From Bdellovibrio sp. ZAP7 (GTDB lineage Bacteria > Bdellovibrionota_B > Oligoflexia > Oligoflexales > RGVZ01), in NCBI GenBank assembly GCA_945900755.1, contig CAMDKS010000001.1:1-63490 (forward strand): 63,490 nt of DNA, written 5' to 3'. The notes under the pieces were generated by a model. That model made no database searches and was not told the DNA's origin. It saw only the letters and a program-made list of their open reading frames with translations. This document shows, one piece after another, positions 35,590 through 43,803 of the stretch. The position numbers were made by a program, and so were the translations under genes. The stretch's first letter is position 1. The number at the start of each line of letters is the position of its first letter.

Positions 35590-36777
35590 TTAGATAAGAT
35601 TCAACAAGAAATTTTTCGGGTCCGAAGCCAGCAAGAATTTTTCACCTAGCTCAAAATCCATTAATATTGTCTTCGCATCTAAAAATTTGCTTCTAAATTT
35701 CAATAACCCAGAAATTGATTTTTTTCGCCCGGACTTCACTTCAATGCCGATGACCTGGCGATCGATTTCAACGACGAAGTCCACCTCATCATTTCCTTCG
35801 CGCCAATAGCTGACCTCGGAGAATTCTTTACACAAATGAGCACCGATTGTATTTTCAAATATTCTACCCAACCAATCTTTGTTTTCATCCACTAAACTTG
35901 GCTGCGCAAAAGCGTGAATTAATGCTGAGCAAAGTGGAATTAGTTTAGGTGAGGAGCTTTTTTTTGATAGCGGGCGAGTCGAATATTTTTCCAATAAGCG
36001 AATTGCGTATCCAGAGGCCATCATATCAAGATAATTTTTTATCGTAGTGCTATTACCTTTGTCTTGGAGCTGCCCCAACATTTTATGAATTGCGACCTCT
36101 TGCGCAGGATAGGACATCGCTAAAGCAAACGCTTGGCGAAATAACGCTGGTTTAGCAATTTGCTTTAGTGGGAGAATATCCTTTGATAACATGGGTTCTA
36201 CGATAGAATCTAAAATAAAACGCTGCCAACGGTCAGAGTCGTCGATAAACTGAGCAGGAACTGGATAACCACCATACTTAAGAAAATCTATTAGACCCCA
36301 CCCAAAGGCGCTAATGCACTCCTGATAGGTCCAGTGGTATGCACGCGTTATTTCAAAACGGCCTGCTAGTGTGTCTCCGAGACCTGCCTCTATAGTCCAG
36401 CTGGCAGAACCTAACAAAACGATGCGCATTCCAGATCGTCGATGACGCTCGTCATCAATCAAAATTTTGACAATCGAACTCCAATTTCGTACTTTTTGAA
36501 TCTCGTCCAATACGAGAAGAGTTTTGCTGTTTTGGTATGACCGAGCCTGTTGCCATTGCGCCGTGATCCACTCGTGCTCTGGAGCGAAAGGAAGATCTGC
36601 CGAAGCATAGACGACTGGACCTGACCAAGTTTTTGCAATCTGTTGAACCGCCGTGGTTTTTCCAACCTGCCTAGGGCCTAAAAGAACTTGCAAAAGATTG
36701 GCTGCGGGGGATAATTGCTCCAGTTTAAGCAACCTAAATTCTAACAACTCTTTGAAATTTCTAGTTATTTCTATCAT
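35590..36777 (-). CDS. AAA ATPase with C-terminal nuclease-like (DUF4143) domain
   Basis: A 395-residue ATPase of the AAA_14/DUF4143 family. The P-loop is GPRQVGKTT (near 33-41), Walker B is LLVLDEIQKVRNW, and VLLGSASWTIEAGLGDTLAGR contains the sensor region. The C-terminal DUF4143 part ends with EVDFVVEIDRQVIGIEVKSG, a D...ExK arrangement as in PD-(D/E)XK nucleases. Such genes are scattered in bacteria, often in accessory regions, and their role is not established. It has its own strong promoter and operator-like sites, unlike its neighbours, and lies between inverted copies of a 22-bp repeat, which suggests an acquired unit. Confidence 0.88.
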   Translation of the reverse strand: MIEITRNFKELLEFRLLKLEQLSPAANLLQVLLGPRQVGKTTAVQQIAKTWSGPVVYASADLPFAPEHEWITAQWQQARSYQNSKTLLVLDEIQKVRNWSSIVKILIDDERHRRSGMRIVLLGSASWTIEAGLGDTLAGRFEITRAYHWTYQECISAFGWGLIDFLKYGGYPVPAQFIDDSDRWQRFILDSIVEPMLSKDILPLKQIAKPALFRQAFALAMSYPAQEVAIHKMLGQLQDKGNSTTIKNYLDMMASGYAIRLLEKYSTRPLSKKSSSPKLIPLCSALIHAFAQPSLVDENKDWLGRIFENTIGAHLCKEFSEVSYWREGNDEVDFVVEIDRQVIGIEVKSGRKKSISGLLKFRSKFLDAKTILMDFELGEKFLLASDPKNFLLNLI

Positions 36778-36826
36778 TTGAGATGCACCTCAAATATATT
36801 TTAGATCAATCTCAAATAATTGTCAA
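36776..36826 (-). promoter_or_regulatory. Sigma-70-type promoter with ATTTGAG operator half-sites
   Basis: Reading the minus strand, TTGACA (36826-36821) and TAAAAT (36803-36798) are separated by exactly 17 nt, close to the consensus. Three copies of the 7-mer ATTTGAG or its complement lie at 36776-36782, 36789-36795 and 36811-36817; the first two form an inverted repeat with a 6-nt centre that covers the start codon and the GAGG ribosome-binding site, and the third sits between -35 and -10. A repressor site is a fair inference. Confidence 0.65.
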
Positions 36827-37237
36827 TCTTGGCAAGCGGCCCCCTCTGTTTGTCCTAGTTCTCTTAGCTGCAAATGCCGCGATCAATGCCAACACAGCAA
36901 TTTTTTAGTCGATCAGTTGACAAAAGCTCTCCAAGACCGCCCATTTTGGTGGACCGTAGGGCTCCGGCGGCTATTTTTATTGCGGCAGAGGGTAACAAAA
37001 CTGTACCGGTACCATTTATTTTTAGGATATTTCAGGCCAGCTTGGGGCTTTGCCTTCATTACAACCATTAGAGAGCCATAAAATAGAACCGTCTAAGGCA
37101 CTGCGACAACTTGGCACGGTCGTTGCACCAAGAATGAAGTGCCTGAAGGAGGGAATCAAAGTGATTCCTCCAATGAACAAACCAAACAGTTACACCGTGC
37201 ACAAAAAGTCCACGGTCAACCAGAAAGATACCAACCC
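36827..37237. other. Gap with possible leader peptide and hairpin
   Basis: About 410 bases. A short frame from GTG 37161 (or ATG 37173) ends in a TGA that overlaps the next gene's ATG (ATGA at 37238), as a coupled leader peptide would. Just before it GGAGGGAATC (37148-37157) and GATTCCTCC (37163-37171) can pair around 5 nt with one bulge, hiding a Shine-Dalgarno-like GGAGG. The rest of the gap shows open frames only of the kind expected by chance. Confidence 0.35.
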
Positions 37238-37621
37238 ATGAAACTACTTACAAAAGCCCTTTCAATCGCCCTCATCCTAACCTCAGCGACTGTATTTGCT
37301 GCCACTGATGAGGCGCTTTTGGCAAGCCACTTTATGGCGAGTCATGTTGCGATTGTGGAGGCCAAGGCACCCGCAGATCTGACTCTTGCCCAGTATTCGG
37401 AAGAGGGGCCCACTGTCGCCGTTATCGTGGCGCAGTCTAAATCAGAAGTGATGTACCTTGCAGAAATTAATGACATCGGTGCAATCCTCGTTGTCTTGCA
37501 TCGCGACACCAGCGAAGTGACAACAATATTGCAAGCACACACCATTTCCTGCGGCGAGATTAGCTCGTTTTTTCTAGTCGATGACCAAGTCGAGTCTGTT
37601 TGCAGAAGGACTCTACAATAG
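37238..37621 (+). CDS. Small secreted protein of unknown function
   Basis: Not recognised; 127 residues. A signal peptide (1-21, LLTKALSIALILTSATVFA) is followed by a mature part of about 106 residues with alternating hydrophobic strands (TVAVIVAQSKSEVMYLAEIN) and two cysteines near the end (CGEIS and ESVCRRTL) that could form a disulphide in the periplasm. The ATG at 37238 is chosen because the signal peptide begins there; a longer frame from 37139 adds unrelated residues. The ribosome-binding site is poor, which fits coupling to the small frame that overlaps this ATG. Confidence 0.65.
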   Translation: MKLLTKALSIALILTSATVFAATDEALLASHFMASHVAIVEAKAPADLTLAQYSEEGPTVAVIVAQSKSEVMYLAEINDIGAILVVLHRDTSEVTTILQAHTISCGEISSFFLVDDQVESVCRRTLQ

Positions 37622-37708
37622 ATTCTATTGGGACCAGTACTGTCGTTCGTCTCAGCCTAAACGAAGCATTAGCGAGTCGAGAAAGGAAAACGCCCCTGGT
37701 GATTCGCT

Positions 37709-37730
37709 GGGATCCTTCGCCTGCGGCTCA
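37709..37730 (+). repeat. 22-bp repeat, inverted partner of 35542-35563
   Basis: Exact reverse complement of 35542-35563. It lies 6 nt before the perfect hairpin at 37736-37763. A partly similar string, GCCTGCGGCTCTGGA, stands 4 nt before the related hairpin at 43845-43870, so repeat and hairpin appear to travel together. Confidence 0.65.
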
Positions 37731-37735
37731 GGACA

Positions 37736-37763
37736 AGTCGCTGGCGCCTTCGCGCCAGCGACT
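37736..37763. terminator. Perfect 12-bp bidirectional hairpin terminator
   Basis: AGTCGCTGGCGC, loop CTTC, GCGCCAGCGACT. It sits between two convergent genes (stops at 37621 and 37766), so it can end transcription from both sides. On the plus strand it is followed by TAATTATT, a weak T-tract. Confidence 0.75.
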
Positions 37764-37765
37764 AA

Positions 37766-39157
37766 TTATTCATAATTACCAGTATAGTTAGAGAAGTTTT
37801 CATCTGGAACACAAGTTCCTAATGTTGTCAAAACTTGACCAGACGGGCAGGATTTGGCATTACCCGATCCATTTCCCTTTGGATAACACTTTCCATCAAC
37901 AGCCAAATACTGATCCGCAGCACACTTTGCATAAATATAACATCGCCCGTCTTCACCCATGTAGTAACCCTGCTTGCAAACACTATAGTTTGAGCTACAT
38001 GTTCCATCTGAAAGTCGAAGAGGCTTGTCAGAAGGACATGCTGTTTGCTGATTATTTGCTGGGCCTGTTTGCTGATTATTTGCTGGAGCTGTTTGCTGAT
38101 TATTTGCTGGAGCTGTTTGGTTCGAATTAGATGCACAGGTTTCCCCACCTGTATTACTAGCGCTAAAAGTTCTACTTGAATCGCCGATACATTCGCATAT
38201 AGGAGGAGTTGACCCTTCCTTTAAGTGACCGCCAGCGGTATCACAATTCATTTGTAATGTTGACAATTCAGTCGAAGCATCCGTTTGAGCCGAAGCTTTT
38301 CTTTTAGCTTCCACATCCGCTAAACATTTTTTGTGATCTGAGCGTGCAGTCGCCAAATTTTGTGTGAATCTCGCAATATCGGCTTCACGATTTGCAGACA
38401 TTTGTTCTGATGGACTTGAGCCACCGCCAGAACCGCCATTTGCGGCATTACCATTTGAGCCGCTTCCGCCCACGGTGCTTCCGTTTGTAAACAAACGACG
38501 ACATTCTTCACTATCCAATCTCTGTGCTTCTACAGATCCCGCTTGAACGACCCTAACATTGCCACTAAGTGATTGGGCACCAGAACTTGAAACTTCAGCG
38601 CGAGTCATCCACTGATATACGCGCGAGTCACCTCCAGCTGCACCAACTCGCATCGTACAAACATATTCAATTTGTGAAGTAGCTGTGTTCTGTTGGACGC
38701 ACTTTCGAACGGCTTCACCTTGAATTCGAGCACATTGACTATCAGAATCGGTAATTTTTCCACTCTTAAAATTTCCATTAACATCATCGCAATTCAATTT
38801 GTTAAATGAGAAATACACAGTTTTATTATAGTCGAGACATTTTTGCGCCATGCAGCGATTCCAAAGACTTGCACCCTCCGCATCACAGTTACTACCATTT
38901 AAACTAAATTGAGCTTCTTCTGAGTCAGTCGATTCAGGATCACCGGGATCTGAATTCGCGGCGGAACCGGTTTCTTCCGTAGGAACGGGTGCATTACGGC
39001 TCTTTAAGTCATTTTCAGCTTGTGTGATTCGTGACTGCGATTCCGAGCAAACATCTCCAGAAATATCCTTTAGACTGGCGTTATTTGTTCTTTTACACGA
39101 GACGAAATTTCCCGGTAACACAAACAAAACTAGATTTAAAATGAGGTTCAATTTCAT
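37766..39157 (-). CDS. Cysteine-rich lipoprotein with 8-residue tandem repeats
   Basis: Unrecognised 463-residue protein with a signal peptide ending in the lipobox NFVSC (cysteine about residue 21). The mature part holds more than twenty cysteines, a glycine/asparagine/serine-rich linker (about 245-265), and tandem repeats of QTAPANNQ or near copies at about residues 347-372. After the repeats come three cysteine modules of similar shape (CPSDKPLRLSDGTC, CKQGYYMGEDGRCY, CAADQYLAVDGKCYPKG), reminiscent of EGF-like or Cys-knot surface modules. Together this suggests an envelope-anchored, disulphide-stabilised surface protein, perhaps an adhesin. AGGAG lies 6 nt before the ATG. Confidence 0.78.
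   Translation of the reverse strand: MKLNLILNLVLFVLPGNFVSCKRTNNASLKDISGDVCSESQSRITQAENDLKSRNAPVPTEETGSAANSDPGDPESTDSEEAQFSLNGSNCDAEGASLWNRCMAQKCLDYNKTVYFSFNKLNCDDVNGNFKSGKITDSDSQCARIQGEAVRKCVQQNTATSQIEYVCTMRVGAAGGDSRVYQWMTRAEVSSSGAQSLSGNVRVVQAGSVEAQRLDSEECRRLFTNGSTVGGSGSNGNAANGGSGGGSSPSEQMSANREADIARFTQNLATARSDHKKCLADVEAKRKASAQTDASTELSTLQMNCDTAGGHLKEGSTPPICECIGDSSRTFSASNTGGETCASNSNQTAPANNQQTAPANNQQTGPANNQQTACPSDKPLRLSDGTCSSNYSVCKQGYYMGEDGRCYIYAKCAADQYLAVDGKCYPKGNGSGNAKSCPSGQVLTTLGTCVPDENFSNYTGNYE
38041..38119 (-). repeat. 24-bp tandem repeat inside the cysteine-rich lipoprotein gene
   Basis: Three full 24-bp units (38041-38064, 38065-38088, 38089-38112) plus 7 bases of a fourth. Units two and three are identical; unit one differs near one end, changing one encoded residue. 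A unit length of eight codons keeps the frame, so copy number could vary without breaking the gene. Confidence 0.9.
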
Positions 39158-39408
39158 GCAAAACTCCTTATCTGGGTTAGATGTCTACAGAGGATACCTC
39201 CACTGCTGGTGAAGATTAGTCGGCACTTTTGAAAAAGTCTTGAGTGGGGGAAGCGGCTCGACAATTATAAGATATGACAATTTTATGGAAAATTTGGCGA
39301 GTCATTCGCGGCTTGTCGGCGCGAGCCAGCAGCACGTTGACGCAGGTTTCTAATCACGGTAGAATATTGCATGGACTCCAATTCTTATCACAAATTGAGG
39401 AGGCGGCG

Positions 39409-41424
39409 ATGCTTTTTACAAGAGACATAGGCGTCCTGGTTTTCATTTCGATATTGACCCACTGTGCAACTAAACGGCCGCCGTCTGCAAGTAGGGTGCA
39501 AGCAGTCGCCCATTCGCCGTATCAAGGTCTAGACAATCAAGAGCTCAATAGGCTAATTGTAAAAGCCAACGGTGACTGGAATAATACTGAGACGAAGATG
39601 GCTTGGCTAACACTCGCGAGCAATTTTCTCGGTCATATGGACTCGGCGCGTCGAGCTATTGTCGCCATGCCGCCAAGTCGTCCGGCAGCGGGACTTAACC
39701 TGGCCGCAGAAGCGCCAGCGATTGATCCTCTCGCAGAGCAAAAAATTCAGATGCAATGGGCAGAACAATCGACTCGAAGCGGGCTAGATCAAAGCCGATT
39801 AATGCTCGATTACGACCGAGCGAGCGGTGATTATGATATTCGGCGCCAAGAATTGCTTAAAGGCTATGACAAGCAAACATTTGACAATGCAATCTCCGCA
39901 GCCAAAACTAGCGTGGAAATACAAGGCAATCAAATAGAAAACTTTCAGAAGCTGATTGAGGCCAAGAAAAAAATTATTGAGAATCAAATTCTTGGAAATT
40001 ACGCAAATGCATTTAATTCTTATGTCCGCTCTTATCATGAGTACACGTTAACCATAGCCACCGTAATGCGGGGTGCCAAAAAGGTATCACAAAAAGCAAG
40101 CGTCCTTGCCAATTCCATTATGGAGTATGACAAGAGAGTGAGGCATTGTGCGTCTGCACAAACAGCGCAGACAAATCAAAATATGCGGACTGCCATTAGA
40201 AATCTCGCCTTGGCAGACTACTCCAAACTGCTCATTCAAGCTGAGAGCTCTGTGGCGCCCCGTGTCCAGGCAGTAACGGATTTGCCTCACGGCAGCGAGT
40301 GCCTAGAGCTGGGACTGATCCAGGCCAATATGGATGAATTTCCGTCAAGCGAGGCGTCGGATGCTTATCCGGTGGCGAGTCCGATCTTCAGACTGCTTGT
40401 AGATCCGAATCCACGGGGGCCGGTGGCCGCCAGGACAATTGCTGCTTGCCCTGCATTGGAGTCAGGCAGTGATCCCCTTGGTTTACGCCCGCACGCGGCT
40501 CAAATAATGGGAATATCTGGCAATATTCAGACAGCCGCCGATTCTCTTGAGGTGGTCAACGGCTACTTTTCAAATTCAATTTCAAGTGCCTCAGAGATTG
40601 TGCCCAACTCAAATGTGCCGGATGAGACGGCTCCTACATTGGGTCAGCAAATTGAGGTAGGGTCAGCAGTAGATTTAGGGGTAGCTTATTTGACGGATGT
40701 ACCAAGGGCAGATAATCGTGAATTGATCATTCCTTTTCCAGCAACACCATTTCAGGTAACCATGCAAGTTGCAAAAGGCCAGATTGAATTTCGTAGCCCA
40801 GGCTCGACTACGCCGGTGAAGCCTTACTGCAGCGTTCGACCGAGTGATGCACCAGGAAAACAAAATTTAAAAATTTACGTTGACTCAGTTCGAAAATATG
40901 AAGCCCAGCGAGCGATCAAACTCCGCCGGGATCTTGAGGTCGCAGGCGTGCGTTTTGATAGTGCAGGTAAAATTCAATTAGACAGCACGCCCTACAACGG
41001 TGGATCACTGGCAACGACTGACACGACTAGAGTTAACGCTTTGGTGCGCCGTGGTTTATTCTTGGCTCAGCGATGCACACGAATGACTGTCGAACACGTC
41101 GAGCAAGCAGAAGTCAGTGCCGGCCAAACAAGTGTGACATTACCACAGGCAACGGATGTATCTGTCGGCTTGAATAAATATACTTTCTTTTACCCACCAT
41201 ATTCGTTGGGCGACGATCAGACGACCCTCGGCAGTGCTATGGTAAAGGCGACAAGAACCTGCATGGATAATGCGTTGCTGTCTTTGTCTCAAAGCCAGCA
41301 AGCGTTGTCGGCGGCGTCTGAATTTTATAAATTTTTTGGGGAGGCTGCTAATATTCACGCGCCTGCAGCGCCAATCCCTTATGTTCCCAATCCACCACCG
41401 GGTTCGATTGTCTATGGACGCTGA
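39409..41424 (+). CDS. Large lipoprotein of unknown function
   Basis: Not recognised. 671 residues from the ATG at 39409, which has GGAGG 5 nt upstream and is followed at once by a signal peptide with lipobox ILTHC (cysteine near residue 19); a longer frame from 39274 lacks both. Residues about 90-220 are strongly helical and charged (SRLMLDYDRASGDYDIRRQ, NQIENFQKLIEAKKKIIEN), likely a coiled coil. The rest is mixed, with a proline-rich end PNPPPGSIVYG. The gene overlaps the convergent secreted-protein gene by 13 nt at the 3' ends. Confidence 0.72.
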   Translation: MLFTRDIGVLVFISILTHCATKRPPSASRVQAVAHSPYQGLDNQELNRLIVKANGDWNNTETKMAWLTLASNFLGHMDSARRAIVAMPPSRPAAGLNLAAEAPAIDPLAEQKIQMQWAEQSTRSGLDQSRLMLDYDRASGDYDIRRQELLKGYDKQTFDNAISAAKTSVEIQGNQIENFQKLIEAKKKIIENQILGNYANAFNSYVRSYHEYTLTIATVMRGAKKVSQKASVLANSIMEYDKRVRHCASAQTAQTNQNMRTAIRNLALADYSKLLIQAESSVAPRVQAVTDLPHGSECLELGLIQANMDEFPSSEASDAYPVASPIFRLLVDPNPRGPVAARTIAACPALESGSDPLGLRPHAAQIMGISGNIQTAADSLEVVNGYFSNSISSASEIVPNSNVPDETAPTLGQQIEVGSAVDLGVAYLTDVPRADNRELIIPFPATPFQVTMQVAKGQIEFRSPGSTTPVKPYCSVRPSDAPGKQNLKIYVDSVRKYEAQRAIKLRRDLEVAGVRFDSAGKIQLDSTPYNGGSLATTDTTRVNALVRRGLFLAQRCTRMTVEHVEQAEVSAGQTSVTLPQATDVSVGLNKYTFFYPPYSLGDDQTTLGSAMVKATRTCMDNALLSLSQSQQALSAASEFYKFFGEAANIHAPAAPIPYVPNPPPGSIVYGR

Positions 41425-42182
41425 TTGAAGGGACTTTGATTTAGTGTGGCGAGAGCTGCTGTGAGTTCAGTTTTTTGGGCTATCCAGCTCTGATTCATGC
41501 GCTCAGACGAGATTTTTAGGTCAAAGGCCAGTTGTTCCAAAAGAACAACCAGGGTGTCTTCAACCCCAAGCGCAGCGATGGTGCGCCACGATATTTGGTA
41601 GGATGCTACTTTTTTTGCAAAGTCATTTAACGTTGCGCCAGCTAGAGGCAAGTGAATGGACCTGGCAAGAATATTCAGTTGATCTATATCTGTAGGCAAT
41701 TGATCAAGCCTTGTTTGCTTTAATTTAATTTCCAATTCTGGATCTCTAGCCTGCAATATATGCATAAGACTGATGCTGGACGGTGCTGGAACTACAGTTG
41801 AAAAAGATTGAAAATCTGGATCAATGCCAGCGGAATAGTTTCTTGAAACGATAAGACTGGAAAATTTGGTGATAGCGTTGCGTAAAAGACTTGCTTGGTC
41901 CATCCTTCGAATGCCTTCATTTGGTTGGATCTGGGCTGAGAGGTCTATACCGGTCAGGGGCAAATGGACCACAAAAGGCTCCTGGGTGGCGCCTGCACAT
42001 CTGCCGATCCAGTACACATAAACCCAGGTGGGGTCGGAGGGATTCGTATATGTCACCATTGTGCTTGAGGATCCGAGAGATTGGACATAAGTATACCCTG
42101 GGAGTTGGGCGAGGGCTCGGGGGGCGAACGTTAGAGCAAATGCTCCGAACAACCATGAAAACATTAAAGAATTCGGCTTCAC
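41412..42182 (-). CDS. Secreted protein of unknown function
   Basis: Not recognised; 256 residues. A signal peptide (core LMFSWLFGAFALTFAPRALA) is cut probably after ALA. The mature protein begins with a strand-rich region (GYTYVQSLG, TWVYVYWIGRC) and continues with helices. Two GTG codons are possible starts; the one at 42182 has GAGG 5 nt before it, the one at 42188 stands too close to that site. Its 3' end overlaps the 671-residue lipoprotein gene by 13 nt on the other strand, so the two transcripts can pair. Confidence 0.65.
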   Translation of the reverse strand: MKPNSLMFSWLFGAFALTFAPRALAQLPGYTYVQSLGSSSTMVTYTNPSDPTWVYVYWIGRCAGATQEPFVVHLPLTGIDLSAQIQPNEGIRRMDQASLLRNAITKFSSLIVSRNYSAGIDPDFQSFSTVVPAPSSISLMHILQARDPELEIKLKQTRLDQLPTDIDQLNILARSIHLPLAGATLNDFAKKVASYQISWRTIAALGVEDTLVVLLEQLAFDLKISSERMNQSWIAQKTELTAALATLNQSPFNQRP

Positions 42183-42291
42183 AGACACCTCAAAAGGTTA
42201 AACATTATAGAAATCATATTATATTATATTATAAATATGTCAATTGTTTAATTAAGTAAAAGGGCAATATGAAGATAAATTTCAACACAAA

Positions 42292-42338
42292 GTACTACCG
42301 CTTTATTATGCTGTCCGCTTAAAACTGGTGATTAGACC
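42292..42338. repeat. 47-bp dispersed repeat, copy 2
   Basis: Second copy of the repeat at 3784-3830, same orientation, four mismatches seen by eye. It stands just before the decayed XRE-type gene. Confidence 0.6.
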
Positions 42339-42369
42339 GTCCACTTCAAGCGTCTTGGAGTATCGAATC

Positions 42370-42511
42370 GCGGGAATTGGAGTCGGTCGCCTTTCTAAGT
42401 GGATGACTTGATTCGGCGTTTTACTGTTGATTCCTTGCTGCGGATGCTGTCATTGTCCGCTATGAGACGAATTTGTAAAGCCGGGCTAATATCAAAAAAG
42501 ACATTTTTCTA
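42370..42511 (+). pseudogene. Remnant of an XRE/HigA-like helix-turn-helix gene
   Basis: Two reading frames together give the end of a small antitoxin-like regulator. The first reads GVGRLSKWMT before a stop; one frame over, from 42405, comes DLIRRFTVDSLLRMLSLSAM and then KAGL before a TAG at 42509-42511. The order V..L..KW...F.VDSLLRML...KAG resembles the C-terminal part of XRE-family proteins paired with HigB-like toxins. No intact start, helix-turn-helix or toxin gene is beside it, and a frameshift separates the parts. Identification is by eye only. Confidence 0.35.
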
Positions 42512-42801
42512 GGGCTCAATTTTTTCATTACTTTTCCTCCAGAAAAGCGACGCCCCTAAGACCATGGAATGGGGCAAATCATTAGATCAGGTTTTGGCAT
42601 AAGCCATCAAACCTTGAGTTTCTTTCGAAAAGACTCACGCCCCAGAGTGGCTGAACGTGTTTATTGGTGCGGTTTGTGAGATGACTATCGCAAATGACAT
42701 AGTGGTTACACTGTTTATATTTTTATTTTCGGATTATATTGAGCGAGTCCCTTTTGTTAAGAAAAGGCGATGAAAGGAAATTGGCAAGAAAAGGAGTCCT
42801 A

Positions 42802-43803
42802 ATGGAACGAAAACTCACGACCATCCAACAGATCACAAACATTCAGCCCATAGCGGGGGCTGACCGCATAGTTCAAGCAACGGTCATGGGGTGGACCGTG
42901 GTTGTCGGCAAGGATCACTTCAAAAACGGCGATCTTTGTGTCTTCTTTGAGGTGGATTCCCTTTTGCCTGACGGTAAAGAATGGTCTGAATTTATGCGCC
43001 CAAGAAAGTTTCGCATCAAGACGTGCAAGCTCAAGGGAGTCTTAAGTCAGGGACTGGCTCTGCCCATTTCAATTCTGCCGGCGGATTTTACAGCAACACT
43101 TACGATAGGTTTAGATATTACAGCAACGCTTCACGTAAAAAAATACGAACTCCCCGTCAAAGACACGGGGGCCGGCAAGTGCGATCAAAAATGTGAATAC
43201 ATTAATCTCATACCAAAAACCGACGAGTTGAGGCTCCAGTCCAACCTCGATTTTTTGGAGAATCTGCGTGGCAGGCCCTACGTGGCAACCGTCAAGATCG
43301 ACGGCAGCTCCATGACTGTGTGTTATGACCGTGACGGTGAATTTCATGTCATGAGTCGAAACTGGAGTCTTTTGCCAGATTTTGAGAAGCCCAATAAATA
43401 CTGGGAAATGGCGATTAAACATCAACTGGCCGAGAAACTCAAAGGGACGACCTTTGCGATTCAAGGCGAGCTTTGTGGGCTGGGAATCCAAAAAAATCGC
43501 ATGAAGTTTTCAGGCAATGAACTTCTTGTCTTCAATATTTTTGACTGGAAAGAAAGGGCCTACCTCAAACATGATTTAATGGTCGAAAAATGTCGAGACC
43601 TTGGTTTAACTCCTATTCCCGTTGCGTTTCGCGAAGACTCTTTTAATAAGAGCATGGAAGATCTATTGGAACTCGCCAGAGGGAAATACGACAAGACTGA
43701 TAACAATCGTGAAGGGATCGTCTTGCGATCCGCAGAGCACGATGGATCTTTTGTTTCCTTCAAAGTCCTCAATAACGACTTTCTATTGGCGGATGAGGAT
43801 TGA
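42802..43803 (+). CDS. ATP-dependent RNA ligase, DRB0094 (DraRnl/Rnl5) family
   Basis: A nucleotidyltransferase of 333 residues that should seal RNA ends. The first 130 residues form an OB-like domain (ITNIQPIAGADRIVQATVMG; VFFEVDSLLPDG), as in Deinococcus DraRnl. Ligase motifs: I, VKIDGSS with the AMP-accepting Lys165; III, FAIQGELCG and LLVFNIFDW; IV, EGIVLRS with Glu304; V, SFKVLNNDFLL with Lys321. DraRnl seals nicks with 3'-OH RNA in duplexes, so RNA repair is the expected role. The ATG at 42802 has AGGAG 5 nt before it. It is isolated between decayed DNA and valS. Confidence 0.9.
   Translation: MERKLTTIQQITNIQPIAGADRIVQATVMGWTVVVGKDHFKNGDLCVFFEVDSLLPDGKEWSEFMRPRKFRIKTCKLKGVLSQGLALPISILPADFTATLTIGLDITATLHVKKYELPVKDTGAGKCDQKCEYINLIPKTDELRLQSNLDFLENLRGRPYVATVKIDGSSMTVCYDRDGEFHVMSRNWSLLPDFEKPNKYWEMAIKHQLAEKLKGTTFAIQGELCGLGIQKNRMKFSGNELLVFNIFDWKERAYLKHDLMVEKCRDLGLTPIPVAFREDSFNKSMEDLLELARGKYDKTDNNREGIVLRSAEHDGSFVSFKVLNNDFLLADED

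Larger units (their letters stand above)
42183..42801. other. Gene-poor stretch with repeat and decayed regulator
   Basis: About 620 bases. It begins with an A/T-rich run (ATATTATATTATAAATATG near 42220-42238), then holds the second 47-bp repeat (42292-42338) and remains of an XRE-type gene (42370-42511). The last 290 bases contain no gene I can support; they must include the promoter of the RNA ligase gene. Confidence 0.5.

Noticed and set aside
36874-37071. 65-codon open frame in the gap after the AAA ATPase
   Set aside because: No ribosome-binding site and no recognisable features; likely chance.
38041-38119. CRISPR-like array
   Set aside because: The 24-bp repeats are head-to-tail without spacers and lie in frame inside a gene; a coding tandem repeat.
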